DNA of 64,000 bases from Microlunatus flavus (GTDB taxonomy: Bacteria > Actinomycetota > Actinomycetes > Propionibacteriales > Propionibacteriaceae), in NCBI RefSeq assembly GCF_900110855.1, contig NZ_FOFA01000001.1, positions 839,612-903,611 of the forward strand, written 5' to 3'. Made by a program: the position numbers and the translations under genes. Shown here piece after piece: positions 8,644-16,682 of the stretch; the first letter of the stretch is position 1, and every line of letters starts with the position of its first letter. The notes under the pieces were generated by a model. It was not told the DNA's origin. It saw only the letters and a list, made by a program, of their open reading frames with translations, and did not search any database.

Positions 8644-9534
8644 TCATCCCAGGACGATCTGGAGGAGCGCGGCCGTGAGCAGGATGAGCCCGAAGGCCAT
8701 CGCCGGGAGGGTCATGTAGATCGTCATGCCCTCGGCGTCGGCGCTCGCCTTGATCTGCTCGGCCGTCAGGTGGGCGTCGCGGAGCTCGCGCACCCGTGCG
8801 CGCAGGGTGCCCGACAGCGCGGCGCCGGTCTCGTCGAGCTGCATGACGTCGGCGATGTCCGCGAGCTCGGGCAGCTCGAGGGTCTCGGAGAGGCGGCGCA
8901 GCTCGGCGTACGGGCTCTGCTGCTCGAGGCTCGCGCGCTCCAGCGCCGTGCGGATCTGCACAAACAGCGGCACCTGGCTGAGGCCGGCCGCACGGACGAG
9001 CGACTGCGGGGCCGAGGCGTTGGCGAGCCGTTCGAGCGTCACCAGGTCGACGAAGACCAGCAGCGCCTCGAGGGCGGACGACCGGCTGCCCGCGACCGAA
9101 CGGAGGAGGAGCAGGTCGGGCACGAAGAAGCCGACGACCGCGCCGAGCACCGCGGCGACCGCGGGCACCGGCGAGAGGTGCCCCAGGAGGACCCAGCTCA
9201 GGGCGGAGCCCAGCAGCGCCGGCAGCACAGCACCGATGACCGCCATCACGGTCTTGTCGGCGTACAGCTCGGCCACGGACTTGTCCTGCAGCCGCAGCGC
9301 CCGGCGCTGCCGCGCCGTGAGCCCGAGGGGCAGGTGGCGGTGCAGCAGCGCTCCCCACTGCTCCGACCGGCTCTCGGGGCGTTGCACGGCCCCGGCCTCG
9401 AGGACCGGGCCCGCGGCCCCGACCCGGTCCAGCGCGGCCCGCAGCCCCGGCGTCGAGCGGCGCAGGCCCGCGGCGACGGACACGAGGCCCGCGGCGACGA
9501 GGACCCCGGCGAGCAGGGCCCAGCCCGGGGTCAC
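8644..9534 (-). CDS. tadC: Tad pilus inner-membrane platform protein TadC
   Basis: 296 residues, a type II secretion F domain (GspF-like) protein with hydrophobic stretches near the N-terminus, at about 110-145, and at the C-terminus (AMAFGLILLTAALLQIVLG). With TadB it forms the membrane platform that the TadA ATPase drives during Flp pilus assembly. The start is GTG at 9534, whose bases overlap the tadB stop (GTGA), which indicates translational coupling. It is the last gene of the pilus operon proper. Confidence 0.85.
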   Translation of the reverse strand: MTPGWALLAGVLVAAGLVSVAAGLRRSTPGLRAALDRVGAAGPVLEAGAVQRPESRSEQWGALLHRHLPLGLTARQRRALRLQDKSVAELYADKTVMAVIGAVLPALLGSALSWVLLGHLSPVPAVAAVLGAVVGFFVPDLLLLRSVAGSRSSALEALLVFVDLVTLERLANASAPQSLVRAAGLSQVPLFVQIRTALERASLEQQSPYAELRRLSETLELPELADIADVMQLDETGAALSGTLRARVRELRDAHLTAEQIKASADAEGMTIYMTLPAMAFGLILLTAALLQIVLG

Positions 9535-10406
9535 GGCGCCCCTCCGACGAGGATCCGGGCGCGCTCGGGCTGCCGCGCCTTGCGGCGCATGAGCAGGAGC
9601 GACCCGAGGTAGACGCTGACCAGGACGGTCAGCACGACCTGGCCCACCGGGGTGCGGTAGCCGGCGAAGAACTCCGGGCGCAGCAGGAACAGCCCGCCGA
9701 GGGTGACCAGGGTGATGACGGTGACCTGGCGGACCACGACGTACGGCTTGGACCGCTCCACCTCGATCACGCGCCGGGCCCGCAGCTGCGCCTGGATCGA
9801 CTCCGCCAGCGCGTGCAGCGTCGTCGACGCCCCGGCCGCGCCCCGGTCGGCGGCCAGCATGAGCGCGGCCACGACGGCGTCGGTGTCGGGGGAGTCGAGC
9901 GCGTCGGCGAACCGTTGGAGCGCGCGTCGCGTCTCCCAGCGGCTGTTCAGCCGGAGGACCAGCAGCTCGACCTCGTCCGCGATCGTGACGGGCGCCGTCC
10001 TCCGCGACACCCGGATCGCGTCGGTCACGGAACGTCCGGTCGACAGGGTGGAGGCCAGCGTCCGCACCCAGCGGTCCATCGCCTCGAGCAGGGCGACGTC
10101 GCGCGGGCGGGGTGCCCGGAGGAGGTAGGGCAGGGCGAGGACGAGACCGGGCACCACGACCACCGCCGCCAACCACCCGCTGAGGGCCGCGAGGGCGAAC
10201 CCACCGAGCAGGCTCCCCGCGACGAGCAGGTCGCGGCGGCGCCCGGCCCGACCTGCGGGGCGTCGGGTGAGCCGGGACCACCGGACGGCGAGCGTCGAGG
10301 GGCCGGCCCGGCGGGTCCGGGCTGGGCTGCGTCGCAGACCGGCGACCACCGCCACCAGGCCCGCCGACACGAGCAGCCCGGCCAGCACGGCGACGAGCGA
10401 GGTCAC
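9531..10406 (-). CDS. tadB: Tad pilus inner-membrane platform protein TadB
   Basis: 291 residues with N-terminal membrane segments and a GspF-like domain (T2SSF). It is the partner of TadC. The ATG at 10406 overlaps the end of tadA by 4 bp (ATGA) and its own stop overlaps tadC. The conserved segments LEAMDRWVRTLASTLSTGRS and ALMLAADRGAAGA fit TadB-type platform proteins. The gene order TadA-TadB-TadC matches the canonical Tad locus. Confidence 0.85.
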   Translation of the reverse strand: MTSLVAVLAGLLVSAGLVAVVAGLRRSPARTRRAGPSTLAVRWSRLTRRPAGRAGRRRDLLVAGSLLGGFALAALSGWLAAVVVVPGLVLALPYLLRAPRPRDVALLEAMDRWVRTLASTLSTGRSVTDAIRVSRRTAPVTIADEVELLVLRLNSRWETRRALQRFADALDSPDTDAVVAALMLAADRGAAGASTTLHALAESIQAQLRARRVIEVERSKPYVVVRQVTVITLVTLGGLFLLRPEFFAGYRTPVGQVVLTVLVSVYLGSLLLMRRKARQPERARILVGGAP

Positions 10407-11947
10407 GACGTGCTCGGGTCGTCGGCGGAGCGCGGTCCGGGCGGACGCAGCTCGCGACGGAACGGGGCCAGCTCGGCGGCGAAGCCCGCGTCGGGGAAGA
10501 ACCCAGCGGGCTGTCCGGCGACCCCCTCCGCGCTGTACGTGAGGTGGGTGACCGGCCGGCCGTTCTCGATCGCGCCGACGACCTGTCGGACCTCCGAGAC
10601 GTAGCGGCGCCGCCGGCCGCCGCGCCAGGTGTCGTCGACCAGGCGCACGTGCACGAAGAGGTGGATGTTGTGCGCGATCTGGCGGTACGCCTCCTCCACC
10701 GACAGCACGCCGCCCTGCGCCACGCGGGAGGCGAGGCGGTCGATCGTGGACGCGGCCGAGTGCGAGTGGGTCGTCGAGAGCGTGCCCGTGCCGGCCTGCA
10801 TCGCCTCGAACATCGAGGCCGCCTCGCTGCCGCGCACCTCGCCCACGACCAGGCGGGCGAGGTTCTGCCGCAGGGCCTCGGGCATGAGGTCGGCGATGGT
10901 GAACTCGCCCACCGCACGCCCGCCGGACGACTCACCGTGCCCGACCCGGGCCTGGAGGGCCAGGATGTTCTGCCGGCCGGGCTGCAGGTGGGTCATGAGC
11001 TCGTAGTCGGTCTCCAGCGTCCCGAACCGCTCGTCGGCCGGGATGGCGTCAATGAGCGCGCGCAGCAGGGTGGTCTTCCCCGCGCCCTGGTCGCCGGAGA
11101 TGACGATGGAGCGCCGCGCGAGCACCGCCGCGTCGAGGAAGGCCGCGACCTCCGGCGGCATCAGGCCGCCCTCGGCGAGGTCGGCGAGAGACACCGACGT
11201 CATCGTGTGCTGACGGATGACGACGCTCGGGCGGTACGACAGCCCGAAGCCGATGGCGTGCAGCCGGAACCGCTCGCCCAGCGCCAGGGTCATCGTCGGG
11301 TGCAGGTCGTCGAAGGGGCGCGCGGGCTCGGCGTTCTGCCCCAGGAAGCGGATGGCCTCCACGAGCTCGGCGTCGTCGTCCGCGACCGGGGCCATCACCT
11401 CCCGGCGCCCGTCGCCGTGCTGGACGACGACGGAGTCCCAGCCGTGGATCTCGATGTTCTCCACGTCGGGGAGCCCGAGCAGCGGCTGCAGGCGTCCGTA
11501 GCCGAAGACCGCGTCCTCGACCGCCTCGACGTAGGCCTGCTCCTGCGCGGGCGACCACAGGGCGGCCCCCTCGCGGTGCAGGGTGCGGACGTGCTCGGCG
11601 ACGACCCGGCGGATCACGGAACGTCCCAGCAGCAGCCGGTCGTCACCGGTCACCGACGAGCCGGTGGTCCGCAGCTGGTGCTCGCTCTCGCCGGCGATCT
11701 CCTCCGACGCGCGCCGGCGCAGCTGCACGACCGTCGCCCAGTCGAGCTCGGCGGTCGGCAGCGGCAGGGTGGCGGCTCGCAGCTCGTCGCGACGGAACGC
11801 CCCGTACGACTGCAGCGCGCGTCGCGTCACCGGGCTGGACCCGGCGCCCGCCTCCTCGACGGTCTCGACGAAGAGGGGGACGTCCTGCAGCGCGCGGGTC
11901 TCGAGGCCGGCGTCGTCGCGGACCTCGGCGGTCTCGTCCACGCTCAC
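10403..11947 (-). CDS. tadA: Tad pilus assembly ATPase TadA/CpaF
   Basis: 514 residues. A secretion-type ATPase (VirB11/CpaF family): Walker A SGDQGAGKTT, the Asp-box-like LETDYELMTHL, and the VGEVRGSEA / STTHSHSA segments typical of CpaF. It powers pilin polymerisation from the cytoplasmic face. Reading is open upstream in this frame, but the GTG at 11947 is the natural start because it overlaps the stop of the upstream TadZ gene (GTGA), the arrangement used throughout this operon. Confidence 0.92.
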   Translation of the reverse strand: MSVDETAEVRDDAGLETRALQDVPLFVETVEEAGAGSSPVTRRALQSYGAFRRDELRAATLPLPTAELDWATVVQLRRRASEEIAGESEHQLRTTGSSVTGDDRLLLGRSVIRRVVAEHVRTLHREGAALWSPAQEQAYVEAVEDAVFGYGRLQPLLGLPDVENIEIHGWDSVVVQHGDGRREVMAPVADDDAELVEAIRFLGQNAEPARPFDDLHPTMTLALGERFRLHAIGFGLSYRPSVVIRQHTMTSVSLADLAEGGLMPPEVAAFLDAAVLARRSIVISGDQGAGKTTLLRALIDAIPADERFGTLETDYELMTHLQPGRQNILALQARVGHGESSGGRAVGEFTIADLMPEALRQNLARLVVGEVRGSEAASMFEAMQAGTGTLSTTHSHSAASTIDRLASRVAQGGVLSVEEAYRQIAHNIHLFVHVRLVDDTWRGGRRRRYVSEVRQVVGAIENGRPVTHLTYSAEGVAGQPAGFFPDAGFAAELAPFRRELRPPGPRSADDPSTS

Positions 11948-12723
11948 CGGCCGACCGCCTCGGTCGTGCGCGCCATCCGGCCCGCCAGCACCCCGGCCGC
12001 GGCGCGAAGGCTGCGAACCAGCGGGGAGGAGTCGAAGCGTCGGGGCCGGGGGCTCCCGTCGGAGAGGTGCGCCGCGGCCTGGGGGTCGTCGGCGACGACG
12101 GCGTGCACCCCCACGCCCAGGGCCTTGGCGACCTCGCGGCGTCCGTACGGGTCGCCCTCGCCGACCAGGACGAGCCCGGTGCGGCCCGCCGTGCTGAGCC
12201 GCTCCTGCTCGGTGAGGGAGGGCAGGTGGACGCGCGCGGCCATCACCGCCCGCAGGCTCGTCCGCAGGACCAGCCCGGTGACCGCGCTGCGCTCGACGAG
12301 CGGTCCGGGCAGACCGTGGGCCCCGAGCCGGCCGGCGTCGACGATGACGTCGTAGCCGACCTCGCCCAGCCGGTCGAAGGTGTCGGCGAGGTCGTCCCAC
12401 ACGGCGCCGAAGAGTCCCGCGCTCGCCGCGCGGCTGAAGCCCGGCAGGAAGAGGTGCCGCTCGCCGTCCTCGCCGCTGATCGGCAGGGTCTGGTCGAGCA
12501 CGGCCTCACGCAGGGGCCGGCGGTCGCGGTGGGCCTCGGCCACCCGGAGCAGGCCCCGGCCGCCCGCGCTCTGCCCGGCCAGGTAGCCGGCGAGGACGGC
12601 CTGGTGGGCGCCCGCGTCGCAGTCGGCCAGGAGCACCGGGCGGGGCCAGGCGAGCGTGAGCCCGACGGCGAGGGTCGTGACGCCCGGGGCGCCGGCCGCC
12701 GACGTCAGCAGCAGGATGGCCAT
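11944..12723 (-). CDS. TadZ/CpaE-like ParA-superfamily protein with degenerate P-loop
   Basis: 259 residues. The position between CpaB and TadA, and an N-terminal ParA/MinD-type beginning (MAILLLTSAAGAPGVTTLAVGL), point to TadZ, which localises the Tad machine in the cell. The deviant Walker A motif KGGxGKT is replaced by AGAPGVTT, with no catalytic lysine at either usual position, so ATP hydrolysis is doubtful. ADCDAG and VIVDAGRLG match the later ParA motifs. The start at 12723 lies 5 bp downstream of the cpaB stop. Confidence 0.75.
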   Translation of the reverse strand: MAILLLTSAAGAPGVTTLAVGLTLAWPRPVLLADCDAGAHQAVLAGYLAGQSAGGRGLLRVAEAHRDRRPLREAVLDQTLPISGEDGERHLFLPGFSRAASAGLFGAVWDDLADTFDRLGEVGYDVIVDAGRLGAHGLPGPLVERSAVTGLVLRTSLRAVMAARVHLPSLTEQERLSTAGRTGLVLVGEGDPYGRREVAKALGVGVHAVVADDPQAAAHLSDGSPRPRRFDSSPLVRSLRAAAGVLAGRMARTTEAVGR

Positions 12724-12728
12724 TCGCG

Positions 12729-13436
12729 TCAGCTCCCCGCGTCGCGCACCAGCGCGATCCGGTCCTGCGCGGCGAGCGAGGCGATGGTCGCCGCCTGGCC
12801 GGCGTCGACCTCCAGGTCGACCACCGTCGAGGTGCCGTCCGCGCCCGGGGTCGAGCCGACGACGCGGCCGGCGTACGTCTTGCCGACGAGCGAGTCCCGA
12901 GCACCCGTGCCGCCGGCGGGAGCCGGCAGCGCCACCACCCGGACCGGTGCGGACGGCTCGAGCAGGCTGGCCGGCGCCCGCCCGGTCGCCAGCCGGAGCC
13001 CGACCACGGAACGACCGGTGGCCGGCAGGGCGGTGTCGGCGAGCGAGGCGGGAGCGACCAGCGCACCCGCCGGCAGGTCGAAGACAGCCCTCTTGCCCAC
13101 GACGGACGCCTGGTCGACCGCCGCGACCGTGGGCCCGGGCGGCTGCCCGTGGAGCACCACCGTCGTCAGGTCCGCCGCCTCCAGCACCTCGCCGCGGTAG
13201 ACCGTCGAGGCGAGCGCCAGCACCCGGGTCTCCGTGCTGACGCGCGCGTAGACGGCGTACGAGAGCAGGCCGCCGAGGCAGATGGCGACGACGCCGAGGG
13301 CGATCCAGCGAGGGTTGCGTCGGCCGGGGAGCCGCGGCGGGGCGGGCGTCGTCGGCCCGTCCTCGACGCCGGCCCGGACCGCCCGTCGGCGGCCTGGAGC
13401 GCTGCCGTTGCGGCCGGGGTCCACCTGCACGGTCAT
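12729..13436 (-). CDS. SAF-domain pilus assembly protein, CpaB/RcpC-like
   Basis: 235 residues: a disordered Arg/Pro-rich N-terminus, one membrane helix (WIALGVVAICLGGLLSYAVYA, about 45-65), then an external SAF domain (VYRGEVLEAADLTTVVL). CpaB/RcpC proteins sit on the outer face of the membrane and help assembly of Flp pili. It lies between the minor pilin genes and the TadZ gene on the same strand, with 4- and 5-bp gaps. Related SAF proteins also occur outside pilus loci, but the neighbours make the pilus role likely. Confidence 0.8.
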   Translation of the reverse strand: MTVQVDPGRNGSAPGRRRAVRAGVEDGPTTPAPPRLPGRRNPRWIALGVVAICLGGLLSYAVYARVSTETRVLALASTVYRGEVLEAADLTTVVLHGQPPGPTVAAVDQASVVGKRAVFDLPAGALVAPASLADTALPATGRSVVGLRLATGRAPASLLEPSAPVRVVALPAPAGGTGARDSLVGKTYAGRVVGSTPGADGTSTVVDLEVDAGQAATIASLAAQDRIALVRDAGS

Positions 13437-13440
13437 CGCG

Positions 13441-13866
13441 TCACCGCTCCCGTCCGGTCGGCACGACGGAGGCGGTGGCCGAGCCCGTCCCCGTCACCTC
13501 ACCGACCCCGATGGCGCTGAGGAAGATCGTCGGTGCCGTGGCCGAGGCGTCGACCCGGACCACGCCGCCCGCCAGCCGCACCGAGCCCTTCACGTTCGGC
13601 TGCCCCGCCAGGTACGCCTTCGCCGCCAGCACGCCGGCACCCGCCCCGTCGCGCCCGGCGAGTCGCTGGGTCGCGGCCGCGTTGGCCGCGGCACGCGCAG
13701 CACCGTCGGCCGCCGCCTCGGCCTGGCTCGCCGCCGTCACCTTCTGCCCGCCGTCGATGACGAGCCCGGCCGTCGCGACCAGCGCCGCGAGGATGGCGAG
13801 CACGAACACGCTCACCGCCAGACCACGTTCGTCGCGGCGTGCCCGCACGCCTGAGCGGCCGGTCAT
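13441..13866 (-). CDS. TadG/Flp-type pilus-assembly protein (minor pilin-like)
   Basis: 141 residues. It begins with a short basic segment and DERGLAVSVFVLAILAALVATAGLVIDGGQ, a TadG-like N-terminal membrane anchor with the ERG cleavage-like motif and the AGLVIDGG signature. An Ala-rich region with the AEAAADGAARAAA helix follows. The ATG at 13866 overlaps the preceding gene's stop (ATGA). An in-frame extension further upstream has no support. Confidence 0.75.
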   Translation of the reverse strand: MTGRSGVRARRDERGLAVSVFVLAILAALVATAGLVIDGGQKVTAASQAEAAADGAARAAANAAATQRLAGRDGAGAGVLAAKAYLAGQPNVKGSVRLAGGVVRVDASATAPTIFLSAIGVGEVTGTGSATASVVPTGRER

Positions 13867-14318
13867 CGGGCCCGGTAGGTGTCGAGAGCGGCCTGGCCGC
13901 GGCCGGTCAGGTGGATCGAGCCGGGCATGCCCGGGAGGAAGACGTCGGCGAACGCCACGTCGCACGAGACGTCGGAGGTAACCGTGGCGGGCGTGCCGAC
14001 GGGCACCGAGAACGCCGTCGTCGACACCCGGACCGAGCTGCCCCCGCAGCGCAGCCCCGCGGTCGACATCGACTGCCGGCTCGCCTCTGCGCCCACGACC
14101 CCTGCCTGCGCGGCGCCACGGGCCAGCGAGGCGGCCCGTGCCGAGGACTGCGCGGCCTCGACGACGGTGGTCCGCGCGAACCAGAGCCGGCCGCCGGCGA
14201 CCAGCAGGCCGATGACCAGCACGAGCGCGGGGGCGAGGAGGGCGACCTCCACGGCGACCGACCCGGTCTCGCCACGGCGTCCGGGCCGACCCGCCCGCCG
14301 GTCCGTCCGGGTCCTCAC
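13863..14318 (-). CDS. TadE-like minor pilin
   Basis: 151 residues. After a basic N-terminus comes ETGSVAVEVALLAPALVLVIGLLVAGGRLWFARTTVVEAAQ, the classic TadE-like domain with Gly followed by four residues and Glu (G-SVAV-E) at the processing site. Two cysteines (CGGSS, SCDVAF) in the exported part could form a disulfide. The start is GTG at 14318, overlapping the upstream stop (GTGA). An open frame continues upstream, but translational overlap favours this start. Confidence 0.78.
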   Translation of the reverse strand: MRTRTDRRAGRPGRRGETGSVAVEVALLAPALVLVIGLLVAGGRLWFARTTVVEAAQSSARAASLARGAAQAGVVGAEASRQSMSTAGLRCGGSSVRVSTTAFSVPVGTPATVTSDVSCDVAFADVFLPGMPGSIHLTGRGQAALDTYRAR

Positions 14319-14710
14319 GGCACGCTCACGCGTTCGCGCGGGCCGGACGCGGTCTCCTCGACGGTCCCCAGGCCGAGGTCGAGCAGCAGGGTCGCGTGCG
14401 CCGACACCCGGGCGGTCACCTGCTGCGGCCCGCGGTCGACGTGCACGCTGACGTCGGTCAGCCCGGCGCCGGCCGCCAGGTCCCGGGCGCGCGCCTCGCC
14501 GTCGCCGGCGGTGCCGTAGCTGCCGCGGGCCACGTCGACGGCCGCGGTCGCCGCCCTCTGCGCGACGTTGCGGGCGTGCAGCCACAGCCCGGCCTCGACG
14601 ACGCCGAGCGTCAGCAGCATCAGCAGCGGCAGGACGAGGGCGAGCTGCGTGGAGGAGCTCAGGCCGCGCTGGTCCGCGGCGCCGGGCAGGCGGGGACGAC
14701 GACCGGGCAC
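14315..14710 (-). CDS. TadE-like minor pilin
   Basis: 131 residues starting with GTG at 14710. The N-terminus DQRGLSSSTQLALVLPLLMLLTLGVVEAGLWLHARNVAQRAA is TadE-like, but Gln occupies the place of the usual Glu in the post-cleavage region. Together with the two following genes it gives three minor pilin/TadE-G proteins in tandem, a common actinobacterial arrangement. It overlaps the next gene by 4 bp. Confidence 0.75.
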   Translation of the reverse strand: MPGRRPRLPGAADQRGLSSSTQLALVLPLLMLLTLGVVEAGLWLHARNVAQRAATAAVDVARGSYGTAGDGEARARDLAAGAGLTDVSVHVDRGPQQVTARVSAHATLLLDLGLGTVEETASGPRERVSVP

Positions 14711-14712
14711 GG

Positions 14713-14934
14713 CTACTTCGGCAGCTTGGACTTGACGAAGGCGGTGATCACCGTGACGACGATCCCCGCGACGACGACAGCGCCGGCGAGCAGGATCGCG
14801 GTCTCGGCGGACTGGCTGAGCCCGCGCTCGTCACGCACCTGACGCGTCCGCCTGGTCGGCCGCGGGGCGCGTACCCCCGCCTGCAGCAGCACGAGCACGC
14901 CGACGACCACCGCCGCCAGGTTTCTGATCTTCAT
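14713..14934 (-). CDS. Small Flp-type pilin subunit
   Basis: 73 residues, first gene of the Tad operon. It has two hydrophobic parts: residues 6-20 (LAAVVVGVLVLLQAG) and the pilin-like helix from residue 36, ERGLSQSAETAILLAGAVVVAGIVVTVITAF, followed by a short basic end KSKLPK. The ERG-L motif with a Glu six residues after the Gly resembles a prepilin peptidase site, but canonical Flp has Glu at +5 and a following Tyr, so this is a divergent pilin. The ATG at 14934 fits the length of actinobacterial homologues. No prepilin peptidase gene is in the window. Confidence 0.7.
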   Translation of the reverse strand: MKIRNLAAVVVGVLVLLQAGVRAPRPTRRTRQVRDERGLSQSAETAILLAGAVVVAGIVVTVITAFVKSKLPK

Positions 14935-15095
14935 CGCGGTCCTTCCGGGCAGGGGAAGGTTCCGACGGTCTGGCTCTCGCCACGCCCTACCATTCAGACT
15001 CCCCCGAGGCTGACAGCGACACGCTATAGGCGCCGACGGGTGTCGGCGCAGCGTTCGTCGATCTTGCGGATCTTCACAGAGCACTCTGCCCCAGA

Positions 15096-15138
15096 GGTGT
15101 TGTCCGAGGTGTTGTCCGAGCGGCCTGCGGTGTTGTCC
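15096..15138 (-). promoter_or_regulatory. Direct-repeat operator, three GGACAACACC copies upstream of the Tad operon
   Basis: GGTGTTGTCC (plus-strand reading) occurs exactly at 15096-15105, 15108-15117 and 15129-15138, with periods of 12 and 21 bp. Read on the minus strand they face the pilin gene that starts at 14934. The 12+21 spacing is identical to the site at 36105-36147. Likely the binding site of a tandem-repeat binding activator such as a SARP. Confidence 0.65.
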
Positions 15139-15194
15139 GTGAACGCCGATTCGAGGAGGCAGGCGCTGCAAGCGGTCCGCGTGCAGCAACGTCC

Positions 15195-15353
15195 GGGAAA
15201 GTGGTCGCTCCGGGACCGGGAGACGGCGTCCAGGACCGTCCGAGTGACCACTTCCCGAAGGACGGTCGAACCCGGAGCTCGAACCCTCCGCATACGGCAA
15301 GTGGTCGCTCGCAGCCCCGTGGCGTTCGGGCGGGGGCTCCGGACTGACCACTT
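15195..15353. repeat. Two hairpins with shared AAGTGGTC arms, 100-bp phasing
   Basis: AAGTGGTC starts at 15199 and 15299; its complement GACCACTT starts at 15246 and 15346. Both pairs are exactly 100 bp apart and each forms a stem with a loop of about 40 bases. In the first the arms extend to GGGAAAGTGGTCGCTC / GAGTGACCACTTCCC. The loops are not alike. The second hairpin lies just after the stop of the DUF881 gene and could serve as its terminator. Confidence 0.6.
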
Positions 15354-15389
15354 TCGGCAGAGCGCGAGCCGCAGAAGCTGGAGCGGCGC

Positions 15390-16208
15390 TCAGCGGGGGG
15401 AGGCGCTCCCGCCGAGAGCGCGGGCGTGCTGGAGGTCCAGCGAACCCTCGTGGGCCGGGAAGGTCACCGACTCCTCGCGGCCCTCCTCGTAGACCAGGCC
15501 GTACGCGTCGACGTACTGACGGTAGATCTGCACCGCCGTCGAACCGCCCAGGGCCGCTTCGAGCCGGTTCTGGTCGCCGATGGCGCTGATCACATACGGC
15601 GGCGCGTACGGGACGCCGTGCAGGACGACCGTGTTGCCGACGCACTTGATGCCGGTGGTGGAGATGACGCGCTGGCCCTGGATGGTCATCGCCTCCGCGC
15701 CGCCGGACCACAGGGCGTTGACCACGGTCTGGATGTCCTGCTGGTGCACGACGAGGAGGTCCGCGTCGACGCCGCTGAGCTGCACCGACGACGGCGCGTC
15801 GTCCAGCGTCACCGACACGGCCGGCCCGGTCACCGCGGTCAGCCCGGCCTCCTGCTCCTGCGTCTGGAGCTGGGAGGACAGGTCGGAGCCGTTGCTCGCG
15901 TTCTCCGCCGCGCTGAGCGCGTCGACCTGGGCGCGCAGGTCGGTGACCTGCCGGGTCAGCTCGGCGTTGCGGCGCGACTGGTCGGCCACCAGGCTCACCA
16001 GGTCGGTGTTGCGGGCGGGGCGCAGGTCGCTGCCGCGGGCGTTCACCGTGCTGAGCACGACGAGGAACGCCGCGATCGCGCACACCGTCGCCGTCAGCAC
16101 CCGCGCGCCCGGCCGGCGCCCGGCGTTGCGGCGCCGCGAGGCCTCCCGACCGCGCAGCAGGGCGGCCACGACGCGGTCGCCCCACGTCGGCTGGTCGTCG
16201 GCCAACAC
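15390..16208 (-). CDS. DUF881 (UPF0749) membrane protein
   Basis: 272 residues. A basic N-terminus (RGREASRRRNAGRRPG), one membrane helix (VLTATVCAIAAFLVVLSTV, about 37-55), a coiled coil (LVADQSRRNAELTRQVTDLRAQVDAL), then the DUF881 domain (GPAVSVTLDDAPSS; DIQTVVNALWSGGAEAMTIQGQRV). The family is conserved next to crgA near the origin in actinobacteria and is thought to be linked to the cell envelope or division, but the biochemical role is unknown. The start is GTG at 16208. It diverges from crgA, matching the synteny around Rv0011c-Rv0012 of M. tuberculosis. Confidence 0.88.
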   Translation of the reverse strand: MLADDQPTWGDRVVAALLRGREASRRRNAGRRPGARVLTATVCAIAAFLVVLSTVNARGSDLRPARNTDLVSLVADQSRRNAELTRQVTDLRAQVDALSAAENASNGSDLSSQLQTQEQEAGLTAVTGPAVSVTLDDAPSSVQLSGVDADLLVVHQQDIQTVVNALWSGGAEAMTIQGQRVISTTGIKCVGNTVVLHGVPYAPPYVISAIGDQNRLEAALGGSTAVQIYRQYVDAYGLVYEEGREESVTFPAHEGSLDLQHARALGGSASPR

Positions 16209-16344
16209 CCGCTCCTCCGCCTCGCCTGGTCGCCCGAGGGGGCACCAGCAACTACGCTAACGCCACGACAAGGAGGCACGGCCCAGTCGCGGGCCAGCCT
16301 GGTCAGAGCCTGATCAGGCCTCCCCGAGCCCGAGAGAGTTGGTC

Positions 16345-16620
16345 GTGCCCGAGTCCCGCACGCGCAAGTCCGCCGACGAGAAGAAGGTCCGCAAGCAGCG
16401 GGCCGCCGCCGAGACCAAGAAGAAGGTCAAGGCGCCGACGAGCCGTCGCTGGGTGCCGCCAACCTTCATCACCGTCGGCCTGCTCGGCGTCGCCTGGCTC
16501 ATCGTCTACTACGTCGCCGGCCAGGACGTGCCCTTCATGAGCGACCTCGGCAACTGGAACATCCTCATCGGCATGGGCGGCATGGCCGCCGCATTCGGCC
16601 TCGCGACCCTCTGGCGCTAG
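16345..16620 (+). CDS. crgA: Cell division protein CrgA
   Basis: 91 residues. The start is taken at GTG 16345 (VPESRTRKSADEKK), since family members begin with P-(K/E)-SR; a TTG two codons earlier is also possible. After a basic N-terminus come two membrane helices (TFITVGLLGVAWLIVYYVAG and WNILIGMGGMAAAFGLATLW) with the typical DLGNWN link. CrgA is a small septal membrane protein that, in mycobacteria, interacts with FtsZ, FtsQ, FtsI and other wall-synthesis proteins; in Streptomyces it restrains Z-ring formation. Confidence 0.93.
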   Translation: MPESRTRKSADEKKVRKQRAAAETKKKVKAPTSRRWVPPTFITVGLLGVAWLIVYYVAGQDVPFMSDLGNWNILIGMGGMAAAFGLATLWR

Positions 16621-16650
16621 GGCCGAAAGGCCCGTCTTACACCGCTGTAG

Positions 16651-16682
16651 TTCTCCACACTGGGGACAACTCCTGTGGACAA
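16651..16682. promoter_or_regulatory. Cluster of three DnaA-box-like nonamers
   Basis: TTCTCCACA (16651-16659), TGGGGACAA (16661-16669) and TGTGGACAA (16674-16682). The last is the perfect complement of the preferred actinobacterial DnaA box TTGTCCACA. They lie in the 54-bp gap between crgA and the MATE gene and run into the first codons of the latter. A role in origin titration or promoter control is speculation. Confidence 0.4.

Larger units (their letters stand above)
14935..15389. other. 455-bp regulatory region upstream of the Tad operon
   Basis: No gene is supported here. It contains the three GGTGTTGTCC repeats (15096-15138) and, nearer the DUF881 gene, two hairpins built on AAGTGGTC/GACCACTT arms (15195-15258 and 15299-15353). 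A TATAG-containing stretch near 15025 on the minus strand is a possible -10 region for the Tad operon; I cannot place the promoter firmly. Confidence 0.6.

Noticed and set aside
16651..16682. Replication origin
   Set aside because: Only three box-like nonamers, no A/T-rich unwinding element, and no dnaA or dnaN next to it. The gene order puts oriC past the right end.
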